Part shown: piece by piece, positions 1 to 6,464 of the stretch | How positions within the stretch are numbered: the first letter of the stretch is position 1 | How the letters are laid out: each line of letters opens with the position of its first letter | NCBI GenBank assembly: GCA_027482795.1 | Contig: JAIXVS010000085.1 | Location: 1-11,822, forward strand | Length of the DNA: 11,822 bases | Direction: 5' to 3' | Source: Rhodobacter sp. | GTDB taxonomy: Bacteria; Pseudomonadota; Alphaproteobacteria; Rhodobacterales; Rhodobacteraceae | Translations under genes and position numbers: made by a program | The notes under the pieces: model-generated | Told to the model about the DNA's origin: nothing | Databases searched by the model: none | The model's input: the letters and a program-made list of their open reading frames with translations, nothing else

Positions 1-1
1 C

Positions 2-67
2 TCGGTCGCCGAAGCATACGAGACTGTGCTGCACGGCGCGCGCGCGCTGTATCCGGGAAAGTTTTGA
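2..67 (+). CDS. C-terminal end of an unidentified protein (gene truncated by the window edge)
   Basis: Frame 2 is open from the left edge to TGA at 65-67 and reads SVAEAYETVLHGARALYPGKF. The codons look like those of the real genes in the window (GCC, GAA, GTG, CTG, CGC, GCG), and the tail resembles the end of a soluble enzyme. Frame 1 is also open here but gives an arginine-rich, cysteine-containing sequence that is less protein-like. Twenty-one residues are too few to name a family. The gene runs towards the minus-strand mepK-like gene. No clear U-rich terminator follows; the 220-237 hairpin might stop both genes. Confidence 0.4.
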   Translation, partial: SVAEAYETVLHGARALYPGKF

Positions 68-219
68 TTGGGCGGGGGGCCGCTGACTTGGGTTAAGTAT
101 GCGCGGCACAAAGCACGCTAGCCTACCCTAATGCTGGAAAGTGTCGACCACGGACTGCCTGTTTGCGTGAAAATCGATACAGACGTAAGGGGTAGAAATG
201 GGATGCGACACAAGACATA

Positions 220-237
220 GGGGGCGAAAACGCCCCC
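220..237 (-). terminator. Hairpin terminator after the mepK-like gene
   Basis: GGGGGCG (220-226), an AAAA loop (227-230) and CGCCCCC (231-237) form a perfect 7-bp stem. On the minus strand it lies 27 bases after the stop codon at 264 and is followed by the moderately T-rich TATGTCTTGTG. There is no long T tract on either strand, so it may be a weak terminator or a transcript-end stabilising hairpin. Confidence 0.6.
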
Positions 238-263
238 TTGCAACCCCCACTATGGTTGCAGAA

Positions 264-845
264 TTAGCCGCCCCAGTGGCGCACCGATCCGCAGTCCATA
301 TGAACAAAATTCGATCGGCTGTAACGGCCAACCCCGCCCGCGCCACATGCCTCGGCCGCTTTGGCAAGTTCTTTCATACTGCGCGATTGCAGCCGCAAAT
401 CGGCAGCCTGCCCGCGCATATGCAGCGAATTACGTGCGACCCCACGCGAATTTTCGCGCAGCATCGCGTTGGTTTCGGGGCTGCGATAGCCCGACAGCAG
501 CATATATGCCTCATCCGCATCGGTCAGGCGGTGGGCGGCTGCCATAATGTCAAAATTATGCGGGTCCATCTTGACCGCTTTGTCATTGCGCCAATCGCGC
601 ATGAAATAGTTAATCTCTTTCAGCACTTGCGGGATATATTCGCCTTCGATCCAATAGATCGCATCCAGGCTTTCGCCCGTGCGGCCCGAATACATGCGCA
701 GACGGCGGATATCGCCCGCCCCGCGCAACAGCCCAAATGCGTTTGACATCGTTGGGGCCGCAACCACTGTCGTTGCAGCAAAAATCCCCAAAAGCCTGCG
801 CCGCGAGATCAGCGAGCCGTTTGATGCTGTGTGTTCATCAGTCAT
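264..845 (-). CDS. mepK: Tat-exported M15-type (DUF882/YcbK) murein endopeptidase
   Basis: This 193-residue protein belongs to the YcbK/DUF882 branch of the M15 zinc peptidases; E. coli MepK (182 aa) of this family cuts the mDAP-mDAP (3-3) cross-links made by L,D-transpeptidases. Visible here: a twin-arginine signal SRRRLLG at residues 14-20 followed by a hydrophobic stretch ending in SNA (34-36), so export of a folded protein by Tat is likely. The core has SGYRSPETN (118-126), then SLHMRGQAADLR, giving zinc ligands H142 and D149, and FVHMD, giving H182. All three expected metal ligands are present, so it should be active. The start at 845 is preceded by AGGTTAGA, a weak ribosome site. It diverges from the ldtD-like gene across a 368-base gap, and the two products act on the same bond type. 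The family call is firm; the exact cross-link specificity is inferred from E. coli. Confidence 0.88.
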   Translation of the reverse strand: MTDEHTASNGSLISRRRLLGIFAATTVVAAPTMSNAFGLLRGAGDIRRLRMYSGRTGESLDAIYWIEGEYIPQVLKEINYFMRDWRNDKAVKMDPHNFDIMAAAHRLTDADEAYMLLSGYRSPETNAMLRENSRGVARNSLHMRGQAADLRLQSRSMKELAKAAEACGAGGVGRYSRSNFVHMDCGSVRHWGG

Positions 846-1213
846 TCTAACCTGTATCCCGTGGTCTTTGACCGCTTGTCGCCGCGATCTTGGGTGCGCT
901 GCATTTACGCCATGTTAACGATGCCACAAAGATATGGCATAACTATGGCAAAGCACAAAGCACTCAATAGCGTAGCAAAGGTCAGTTTAGCAGGCATCGG
1001 CGAAAAATTGCTGAATGTTTCGGCCCTTCTGTGGGGATGGATAAACTGCAAGATATTTTCCTATGGTGCCCTGGCCCGCCCCCAAAAGCGGTGTATTTTC
1101 ATCCCAATACCACCAAATCTGCGAATTTTGCGCGCTGTCACGCAGCTTTGACTTGCCCAAAACCTTTGGGTGCGGCACAGTTTTGAAAAGAAAACATTTT
1201 TTGAGGGTCTCCT
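846..1213. other. Gene-free divergent spacer between mepK-like and ldtD-like genes
   Basis: This 368-base stretch must carry the promoters of both divergent genes. It is visibly AT-richer than the flanking genes. I see a 6-bp inverted repeat ATGCCA (921-926) / TGGCAT (935-940), a palindrome GTTAAC (914-919), a small hairpin CCCAAA (1156-1161) / TTTGGG (1165-1170), and an AU-only hairpin GTTTT (1180-1184) / AAAAC (1191-1195) followed by six T just before the ldtD ribosome site. A TTGACT at 1148-1153 has no good -10 partner at 16-18 bases. No open frame here looks coding. Confidence 0.6.
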
Positions 1214-1216
1214 TTG
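1203..1216 (+). promoter_or_regulatory. Ribosome binding site that sets a TTG start for the ldtD-like gene
   Basis: GAGG at 1203-1206 lies 7 bases before TTG at 1214. An in-frame TGA at 1202-1204 excludes any start further upstream. The reading frame from this TTG begins directly with a basic, hydrophobic export signal, whereas the first in-frame ATG lies about 75 codons in and would remove it. TTG is therefore the best start. Confidence 0.8.
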
Positions 1217-2821
1217 CAGTTCAAATATTCCCGTACCGCCTTGCCGCTGATTGTGGCGTTTTCCGTGTTCGGCGCGCTGGCGTTGCCCTTGGCGGCGCAG
1301 CCCTTTAGCCCAGCCTTTGGCAAATCGGTCGCCGCAGCCGTGCAAGAAAATGAAACGCTGTCTGCGTTTTACGCCGCGCGCGATTATGCCCCCTTGTGGA
1401 CAGGAACAGACGGCGCCGCGCGTCTTGCCGCCTTGATGGGCGCGCTGGACACCGCCCATGCCCATGGCCTGCCCGTCGCCCGCTATAACGCCGCCGCCTT
1501 GCGCGAGGCTGCCGCATCTGCCCGCAGCGAAGGCGATTTGGGCCGTTTGGATGTGGCGCTGAGCGCAGCGTTTCTGGCCTTTGGGCGTGACTTATCCTCG
1601 GGCGCGCTGACCCCGTCTAAGGTGGACAAGGGCATCGTGCGGGAGATTACCCGCCCGAACCCCGCCGTGATGTTGGCCGCCATGGCCATTTCCAGCGATC
1701 CTGCGGCCTATTTTGCAGCCCTTGCCCCTAAAAACCCCGCCTACACCAAGCTGATGGCGGAAAAAGCCGCGCTAGAGGCGCGGATGGCGCGCGGTGCGTG
1801 GGGCGGGCCAATTCCAGCGCGCACATTGGCCGAAGGTGATGGCGGCGATGCTGTCATTGCCCTGCGCAACCGTTTGATCGAACTGGGATATTTGCCGCAA
1901 ACATCCCTGTCCAGCTATGACGGCACCATGATGCGCGCCGTGCAGAAATTTCAGCGCGAACAGGGGCTAAATGCCGATGGCGCAGCGGGCGAGACGACGA
2001 TTGCGCTGCTAAATGCCGCGCCCAGTGCGCGACTGGCTTCGGTGATTGTGGCGCTTGAGCGGTTGCGCTGGATGGGCAATGTGCCCCTTGGAACCCGTCA
2101 CATCTGGGTTAACCAGCCCGATTTTACGGCCAAAATCATCGATGACGGTGCAGTTACCTTCCGCACGCGCGTGGTGATCGGCAAAAACGTGCCCGATCAG
2201 CGCAGCCCCGAATTTTCTGATGAAATGGAATATATGGCGATTAACCCCAGCTGGGGCGTGCCGCGTTCGATCATCGTTAAGGAATATCTGCCCCTGTTGC
2301 AGGCCAACCCCAATGCGGTTGCGCATCTGCAAGTGATCGATGGCAATGGCCGTGTGGTGCCGCGCGGCGCGGTGAATTTTGCCAGCTATTCGGCAAAAAG
2401 CTTTCCCTTTGGCCTGCGCCAACCCCCGTCCGATGGAAACGCGCTGGGGATTGTAAAGTTCATGTTCCCCAATGAAAACAACATCTACCTGCATGATACC
2501 CCGTCAAAAAACCTGTTCGACAACGAAGTGCGGGCATATTCCCATGGCTGTATTCGCGTCGGCGACCCGCTGGATTTGGCCTATGCGCTGCTGGCACGGC
2601 AAAGCGATGATCCTAAGGGCGTATTTCAGGCGGCGCGCGATACGGGCAACGAAACCAATATCCAGTTAGACCAGAAAATCCCCGTGCATCTGGTGTATTT
2701 CACGGCCTTTCCCGACGCGGGCGGCGAGGTGCGCTACCGCGCCGATGTCTATGGGCGTGATGCTGCGCTGTTTGACGCGCTGATCGAGGCTGGTCTGGAA
2801 TTGCCCGCCAAATCGGGCTAA
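1214..2821 (+). CDS. ldtD: YcbB-type L,D-transpeptidase (peptidoglycan 3-3 cross-linking)
   Basis: This 535-residue periplasmic enzyme joins the third residues of neighbouring peptide stems (mDAP-mDAP links) using a cysteine nucleophile. An export signal spans residues 1-28 (basic MQFKYSR, then a hydrophobic run ending LAA). An alpha-helical scaffold typical of YcbB follows to about 205. A peptidoglycan-binding-1 domain at about 208-268 contains LRNRLIELGYL and AVQKFQREQGLNADGAAG. The YkuD catalytic domain occupies about 295-498. Its active-site block has IYLHDTP (H427) and SHGCIRVGDPLDLA (H444, nucleophile C446), so all key residues are present. E. coli YcbB/LdtD is longer (615 aa), but the domain order is the same. 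The start is TTG with GAGG 7 bases upstream. The gene ends in a strong terminator and is divergent from the mepK-like peptidase. Whether it is the main L,D-transpeptidase of the cell cannot be told; relatives often have several paralogues. Confidence 0.9.
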   Translation: MQFKYSRTALPLIVAFSVFGALALPLAAQPFSPAFGKSVAAAVQENETLSAFYAARDYAPLWTGTDGAARLAALMGALDTAHAHGLPVARYNAAALREAAASARSEGDLGRLDVALSAAFLAFGRDLSSGALTPSKVDKGIVREITRPNPAVMLAAMAISSDPAAYFAALAPKNPAYTKLMAEKAALEARMARGAWGGPIPARTLAEGDGGDAVIALRNRLIELGYLPQTSLSSYDGTMMRAVQKFQREQGLNADGAAGETTIALLNAAPSARLASVIVALERLRWMGNVPLGTRHIWVNQPDFTAKIIDDGAVTFRTRVVIGKNVPDQRSPEFSDEMEYMAINPSWGVPRSIIVKEYLPLLQANPNAVAHLQVIDGNGRVVPRGAVNFASYSAKSFPFGLRQPPSDGNALGIVKFMFPNENNIYLHDTPSKNLFDNEVRAYSHGCIRVGDPLDLAYALLARQSDDPKGVFQAARDTGNETNIQLDQKIPVHLVYFTAFPDAGGEVRYRADVYGRDAALFDALIEAGLELPAKSG

Positions 2822-2828
2822 ACCCATC

Positions 2829-2853
2829 GCGGGGGCATACAGGCCCCCGTTTT
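2829..2853 (+). terminator. Intrinsic terminator between ldtD-like gene and lpxD
   Basis: CGGGGGC (2830-2836), loop ATACAG (2837-2842) and GCCCCCG (2843-2849) make a perfect 7-bp GC stem followed by TTTT (2850-2853). It begins 8 bases after the ldtD stop and ends only 14 bases before the lpxD start codon. Confidence 0.85.
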
Positions 2854-2867
2854 GAAAGAACCTGCGC

Positions 2868-3971
2868 ATGACGGCCCCTGTTTCTTTGTCGATTGCTGAA
2901 ATTGCGGCGGCCCTTGGGGCCGAGGCGATGGGCGAGACTGGCCTGCGCATCATCCGCGCAAGCGAGCCGCACAGCGCTGGCCCGCAGGATTTGGCACTGG
3001 CGATGGATCCAAAATATGCCAGCGGTCTTGCCAAGGGCGCGGCTGTGGCGGCGCTGCTGTGGCCAGGGGCCGATTGGCAGGCGCTGGGGCTGAAAGCGGC
3101 GATTTATGCGCCGCGTGGCAGGCTTGCCATGGCGGGCCTATCCAAAATGCTGGACGCAGGCCCGCAGATTGCGGCGGGCCTGCATCCGATGGCGCTGGTT
3201 GACCCTACAGCGCAGATCGGCACGGGGGCTGCGATTGGCCCGTTTGTTACCATCGGGGCGGGGGCCATCATCGGCGCGCGCGCGCGCATTGCCAGCCATG
3301 TCTCTATTGCCGAGGGCGCGCAGATTGGCGATGACGCGCTGATCGCCCAAGGCGCGCGAATTGGCGCGCGCGTGCGTATCGGCCACCGCGCCGTGGTGCA
3401 AATGGGCGCGGTGATTGGGTCGGACGGGCTTTCTTTTGTGACCCCCGAAAAATCGGGCGTCGAAGAAATTCGCGAAACCTTGGGCCAGCGCGAGGTGATC
3501 CGCCCCCAAGCATGGGCGCGCATTCATTCGCTGGGTTCGGTCACACTGGGCGATGATGTGGAAATCGGCGCAAATTGCGCCATTGATCGCGGCACGATTC
3601 GCGATACCACCATCGGGCGGGGCACCAAGCTGGATAACCTTGTCCATATTGGCCATAACGTGCAAATCGGGGAAGATTGCATGATCTGCGGGCAGGTTGG
3701 AATTGCGGGGTCTGCCCGTATCGGCAACCGCGTGGTGCTGGCGGGGCAATGCGGCATCAATGACAATATTTTCATCGGCGATGATGTGATCTGCGGTGGC
3801 GCGACCAAAGTGTTTACCAATGTGCCTGCGGGCCGCGTGATGCTGGGCTATCCGGCTGTGAAAATGGAAACGCATATCGACATACAAAAGGCGCTGCGCC
3901 GCCTGCCGCGCCTTGCGGCCAAGGTCGCAAAGATTGCGGGTGACACAGAACTGTCACCAAATAGTGATTAA
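2868..3971 (+). CDS. lpxD: UDP-3-O-(3-hydroxyacyl)glucosamine N-acyltransferase LpxD
   Basis: LpxD carries out the third step of lipid A synthesis: it transfers a 3-hydroxyacyl chain from acyl carrier protein to the 2-amino group of UDP-3-O-acyl-glucosamine, in the cytoplasm. The 367 residues show the N-terminal uridine-binding domain (about 1-105, starting SLSIAEIAAALGAEA), then a left-handed beta helix of hexapeptide repeats (about 110-330) and a short C-terminal helix (335-357). Signature segments are CAIDRGTIRDTTIG (237-250) and DNLVHIGHNVQIG (256-268) with catalytic base H263, followed by GQVGIAGSARIG. Compared with E. coli (341 aa) there is a longer loop around 190-223, which I believe is usual in Rhodobacterales. 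The ribosome site is poor (GAAAGAA at 2854-2860). The gene is not next to bamA, fabZ or lpxA as in many bacteria; here an acyl carrier protein and a ketoacyl synthase follow. Confidence 0.95.
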   Translation: MTAPVSLSIAEIAAALGAEAMGETGLRIIRASEPHSAGPQDLALAMDPKYASGLAKGAAVAALLWPGADWQALGLKAAIYAPRGRLAMAGLSKMLDAGPQIAAGLHPMALVDPTAQIGTGAAIGPFVTIGAGAIIGARARIASHVSIAEGAQIGDDALIAQGARIGARVRIGHRAVVQMGAVIGSDGLSFVTPEKSGVEEIRETLGQREVIRPQAWARIHSLGSVTLGDDVEIGANCAIDRGTIRDTTIGRGTKLDNLVHIGHNVQIGEDCMICGQVGIAGSARIGNRVVLAGQCGINDNIFIGDDVICGGATKVFTNVPAGRVMLGYPAVKMETHIDIQKALRRLPRLAAKVAKIAGDTELSPNSD

Positions 3972-4013
3972 AGGGTCGCAAAACCACGCCAGAAACACTA
4001 GGGGATGATTCAC

Positions 4014-4313
4014 ATGAACCAAATGACAGCGCTTGACGCCCAGTTTGCCACTGCAACCAGCGATGTATACCGTGTGATTGAAATCATCGCACATCAGGCC
4101 ATGGTTGATATCTCGCAAATCGCACCGCACACGAAATTGGCTGATCTGGCCTTGGACAGTTTGGTGATGGTTGAGATTGTGTTTGCGCTGGAAGAGGCGT
4201 TTGGCATCACCATCCCGTTCAATGCCAATACCAAAACCGCTGTCGACGTTGGGTTTGATATGTCGACCCCTGCCGCCATTGCCGCAGCGATCGAGGCCCT
4301 ACCCACTGTATGA
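4014..4313 (+). CDS. Stand-alone acyl carrier protein
   Basis: This 99-residue protein carries acyl chains on a 4'-phosphopantetheine arm. The attachment motif is LALDSLVMVEIVFALEE, with the modified serine at S49, followed by the acidic helix II that partner enzymes recognise. It is longer than the housekeeping AcpP (about 78 aa), with an N-terminal extension and an altered region after helix II (IPFNANTKTAVDVGF), so it is probably a specialised carrier rather than AcpP. An ATG at 4005 is in frame, but AGGGGA (4000-4005) overlaps it; the ATG at 4014 lies 8 bases after that Shine-Dalgarno sequence and is the better start. The gene follows lpxD after 42 bases and overlaps the next gene by ATGA, so ACP and synthase are probably translated together. 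It is not a clear match to rhizobial AcpXL, though a similar role in supplying lipid A acyl chains is possible. Confidence 0.88.
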   Translation: MNQMTALDAQFATATSDVYRVIEIIAHQAMVDISQIAPHTKLADLALDSLVMVEIVFALEEAFGITIPFNANTKTAVDVGFDMSTPAAIAAAIEALPTV

Positions 4314-5530
4314 GGCGCATCGTTATCACGGGGGCGGGCACGGTAAACCCGCTAGGGCATGATGTTACGCAGACCTTCACCGCACTTGCGCAGGGGCGCT
4401 GCGCCATTGGCGCGCTGGATATTGTGCAGGCCGATCGGCTGACTTCGCCTATTGGTGCGCAGGTGAAAGGTTTTGATCCTGCCGCGCATTTCTCTGCGCG
4501 CGATATGGCGATGCTAGACCCGTTTGCGCAATTCGCCCTTGTCTCGGCGCGCCAAGCGCTGGCGCAGTCGGGGTTGGAGATTTCGGCAGATTTGGCCCTG
4601 CGCGCGGGCGTGATTATGGGCAATGCGGGCGGCGGGCTGGCCACCGTCAACGATGCCTACCGCGCTGTGTACGAAGATGGCAAAAACCGCGTAGCCCCCC
4701 TGACCGTACCGCGCCTGATGGGATCAGCCGCCGCCAGCCATATTTCTATGGCGCTTGGCCTGCGCGGGCCCAGTTTTGCGGTATCTTCCGCCTGCGCCTC
4801 GTCCAACCATGCCATGGGGCTTGCGCTGCACATGCTGCGCAGTGGGGCGGCGGATGTCATGCTTACGGGCGGATCCGAGGCGATGCTGACCTTTGGCGGG
4901 CTAAAGGCATGGGAGGCGCTGCGCGTGATGTCCCCCGATGGTTGCCGCCCGTTTTGCGCCAGCCGCAACGGCATGGTGCAGGGCGAAGGCGCAGCCGTTT
5001 ATGTGTTCGAGGCGCTGGACCATGCGCGCGCGCGCGGCGCTGTGATTTTGGCCGAGGTGCTGGGCTGTGCAATGACATCGGATGCCGCCGATTTGGTGAT
5101 GCCATCGCAAACGGGCGCAGAAATGGCGATGACCCTTGCGCTGCAAGATGCCAATATTGCCGCTGCGGATGTAGATTACATCAACGCCCATGGCACAGGC
5201 ACCGCTGCCAATGACCGCGTGGAAAGCGCAGCCATTCGCACTGTTTTCGGGGATCACGCCCGCAAATTGGCCATATCATCAACCAAATCCATGCATGGCC
5301 ATCTGATCGGCGGGGCAGGGGCGGTGGAACTGCTGGCCTGCCTTATGGCGCTGCAAGATGGGGTCATTGCCCCAACAGTGGGCTATCGGGCTGCCGATGC
5401 TGATTGCGATTTGGACTATGTGCCAAACACTGCCCGCCATGCGCCTGTGCGCGTCGCCCTGTCGAACGCATTTGCCTTTGGCGGCATGAACGCGGCCATC
5501 ATTCTGGGCCGCGCGCCTATGCCACATTAA
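4310..5530 (+). CDS. Beta-ketoacyl-ACP synthase, FabF-like (KAS I/II family)
   Basis: This 406-residue condensing enzyme joins malonyl-ACP to an acyl chain. The catalytic triad is visible: nucleophile C162 in SSACASSNHA, H294 in NAHGTGT, and H331 in STKSMHGHLIGGAGA with K326 ahead of it. The start MRRIVITGAGTVNPLG is typical of the family, and the length matches FabF (about 413). The C-terminal gating motif, normally GFGGTN, reads AFGGMN at 389-394, and the segment before the active site (PLTVPRLMGSAAASHI) also differs from housekeeping FabF. I therefore take it as a specialised paralogue. It shares an ATGA overlap with the upstream ACP, its likely partner. With lpxD in front, a role in making a particular hydroxyacyl or long chain for lipid A is plausible, but no ketoreductase or dehydratase is in the window, so these must come from elsewhere. 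Confidence 0.9.
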   Translation: MRRIVITGAGTVNPLGHDVTQTFTALAQGRCAIGALDIVQADRLTSPIGAQVKGFDPAAHFSARDMAMLDPFAQFALVSARQALAQSGLEISADLALRAGVIMGNAGGGLATVNDAYRAVYEDGKNRVAPLTVPRLMGSAAASHISMALGLRGPSFAVSSACASSNHAMGLALHMLRSGAADVMLTGGSEAMLTFGGLKAWEALRVMSPDGCRPFCASRNGMVQGEGAAVYVFEALDHARARGAVILAEVLGCAMTSDAADLVMPSQTGAEMAMTLALQDANIAAADVDYINAHGTGTAANDRVESAAIRTVFGDHARKLAISSTKSMHGHLIGGAGAVELLACLMALQDGVIAPTVGYRAADADCDLDYVPNTARHAPVRVALSNAFAFGGMNAAIILGRAPMPH

Positions 5531-5558
5531 ATGACCCGCACACAAAAACCCGCGCAAT

Positions 5559-5588
5559 AAAAAAACCCCGCCCAGTAGGGCGGGGTTT
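5559..5588. terminator. Shared terminator between convergent ketoacyl synthase and ialB-like genes
   Basis: AAACCCCGCCC (5563-5573), loop AGTA (5574-5577) and GGGCGGGGTTT (5578-5588) form an 11-bp perfect stem. On the minus strand it is followed by seven T (A run 5559-5565 on plus), which makes a very good terminator for the ialB-like gene. On the plus strand only the three T of the stem follow, so it is weaker there. Confidence 0.92.
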
Positions 5589-5606
5589 GCGGCGCAAAAC
5601 TCAAAT

Positions 5607-6173
5607 TTATTGCGCTGGTTTGGTCTTGTCGAACATGTCGGAAAAATTGGCCAAGGACAGTGTAAGGTTCACTTTCACATCTTTGGCCTTTGCAGGCACG
5701 ATGGTTAGGGTTGCCGCAGAACCTGCCTTCATCGCGTCCAGCTCCTCGGTCGTGAAACCGACACGCGCGATACAGCCATATCCTGTGCAATAGGCAAAGG
5801 AATAGCCCTTTGCAGGGGCATCATCGATCTGAATCAGCAAACCCGCCTCGAGAAGGGTTTCCAACGGCACCACGATCACGGCACCCGCGACGGCCTCTTT
5901 GCCTTCGGGAATGACAAACATATTAAACTCGGCCACAGCGCCGCCCTGCTCGTCTAGCAGCAATTGGAAAATTTGGCATGGGCCTTGGCCCGTTTCAATC
6001 TTGGTGCAGCGCAGCTCCCAAGGGTCTGATTTTTCGGCCAAATAAACCTCGCCCACCTTGGCGGTTTCAAGGGTTGGCGCCGCTTTTGCAGGGGCTGCAT
6101 CTTGGGCCAAGCTTGCCCCAGCAATCAGCGCAAGCGCAAAGGCCAAAGCGGTGGTTTTTAAAAAAGTGGTCAT
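5607..6173 (-). CDS. IalB-family secreted protein
   Basis: A 188-residue exported protein resembling the invasion-associated locus B (IalB) family, which is common in alphaproteobacteria. Despite the name, most members are of unknown function in free-living species. An export signal covers residues 1-23 (MTTFLKTTALAFALALIAG, then ASLA before the cut at Q24). The mature part has DPWELRCTKIETGQGPCQ (C56, C66) and AYCTGYGCIARVGF (C129, C134), two cysteine pairs likely to form disulfides in the periplasm. The open frame extends 48 codons further upstream, but the chosen ATG at 6173 has AGGA (6180-6183) 6 bases before it and begins exactly with the signal peptide. It is convergent with the ketoacyl synthase and ends just before their shared terminator. 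The family call rests on the overall pattern and cysteine spacing. Confidence 0.8.
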   Translation of the reverse strand: MTTFLKTTALAFALALIAGASLAQDAAPAKAAPTLETAKVGEVYLAEKSDPWELRCTKIETGQGPCQIFQLLLDEQGGAVAEFNMFVIPEGKEAVAGAVIVVPLETLLEAGLLIQIDDAPAKGYSFAYCTGYGCIARVGFTTEELDAMKAGSAATLTIVPAKAKDVKVNLTLSLANFSDMFDKTKPAQ

Positions 6174-6297
6174 ATCTTTTCCTGTGTAATGCGTCAGGCG
6201 TGCGCCCGTGGCGCGGGCCATAGCATGGGGCATGAACATTGTCAGTGGGGCACGTACACAAAAGTGCCTGCAAGGCGGATCTGCGCCGATCAAAATC

Positions 6298-6361
6298 AAT
6301 TGAAAAAGGGCCGGCAAGCCGACCCTTTTATTTATCTCCCTGTCGGACTGGCCGACTTATG
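6298..6361 (-). ncRNA. Candidate small RNA (or attenuated leader of the ialB-like gene)
   Basis: Read on the minus strand from the predicted start near 6361, the transcript has a first hairpin GTCGG-CCAGT-CCGAC (6356-6342), then a single-stranded AGGGAGATAAATA. A terminator hairpin follows with arms AAAAGGGTCGG (6329-6319) and CCGGCCCTTTT (6314-6304), one mismatch, and a CTTG tetraloop closed by G-C, ending TTTTTC. The loop type favours the minus reading, although the stem is nearly symmetric and has T on both sides. A promoter of good spacing stands just upstream. The expected size is about 62-66 nt. Because the ialB-like gene starts 130 bases further on in the same direction, this could equally be the 5' leader of that gene, ending in an attenuator: CCGAC of hairpin 1 can pair with GTCGG of the terminator arm. 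Confidence 0.5.
6304..6329 (-). terminator. Orphan terminator hairpin upstream of the ialB-like gene
   Basis: The stem AAAAGGGCCGG (6304-6314) / CCGACCCTTTT (6319-6329) has one C-A mismatch on the plus strand (a T-G wobble on the minus strand) and a 4-base loop. TTTTTC follows on the minus strand and TTTTATTTATC on the plus strand. No protein gene ends here on either strand. Confidence 0.75.
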
Positions 6362-6367
6362 CCATCA

Positions 6368-6396
6368 AACCTAGGCGCAAAATTTTCCTGCGTCAA
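6368..6396 (-). promoter_or_regulatory. Sigma70-like promoter for the candidate small RNA / ialB leader
   Basis: On the minus strand TTGACG (6396-6391) is followed, after exactly 17 bases, by TAGGTT (6373-6368). Transcription would start near 6361. The -35 box is close to the consensus usual in alphaproteobacteria. Confidence 0.6.
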
Positions 6397-6464
6397 CGCC
6401 ATTCTCATGCGCCCGCGCAAGATTCTTGCGCAGCAAAACCCATCCGTTAACCCTATGATTTTTT

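Noticed and set aside
1029..1052. TGTGGGGATGGATAA as a possible DnaA box
   Set aside because: It differs from TGTGGATAA at two or more positions and stands alone; there is no cluster or AT-rich unwinding element.
831..1151. Open plus-strand frame of 106 residues (and a shorter one from an internal ATG at 944) in the divergent spacer
   Set aside because: It begins inside the mepK-like gene on the other strand, has no clear ribosome site, and its composition does not look like the real genes nearby.
1163..1176. 14-base word CCTTTGGGTGCGGC shared with the minus-strand terminator at 6474-6487
   Set aside because: A match of this length between two places is about as likely as not by chance in a window of this size, and the contexts differ.
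1148..1176. TTGACT as the -35 box of the ldtD-like gene
   Set aside because: At 17 bases the -10 position reads TGCGGC, and no better hexamer lies at 16 or 18.
2009..2494. Minus-strand frame of 161 residues inside the ldtD-like gene
   Set aside because: Antisense shadow of the YkuD catalytic domain; no domain of its own.
3138..3887. Long minus-strand frame of 249 residues across lpxD
   Set aside because: It is rich in His, Arg and Asn from reading GC-rich hexapeptide-repeat codons backwards. The plus-strand LpxD is certain.
6174..6317. Longer N-terminus (48 extra residues) for the IalB-family protein
   Set aside because: The ATG at 6173 has a good AGGA site and starts exactly with an export signal. 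The extension would bury that signal and has arginine-rich, non-conserved-looking sequence.
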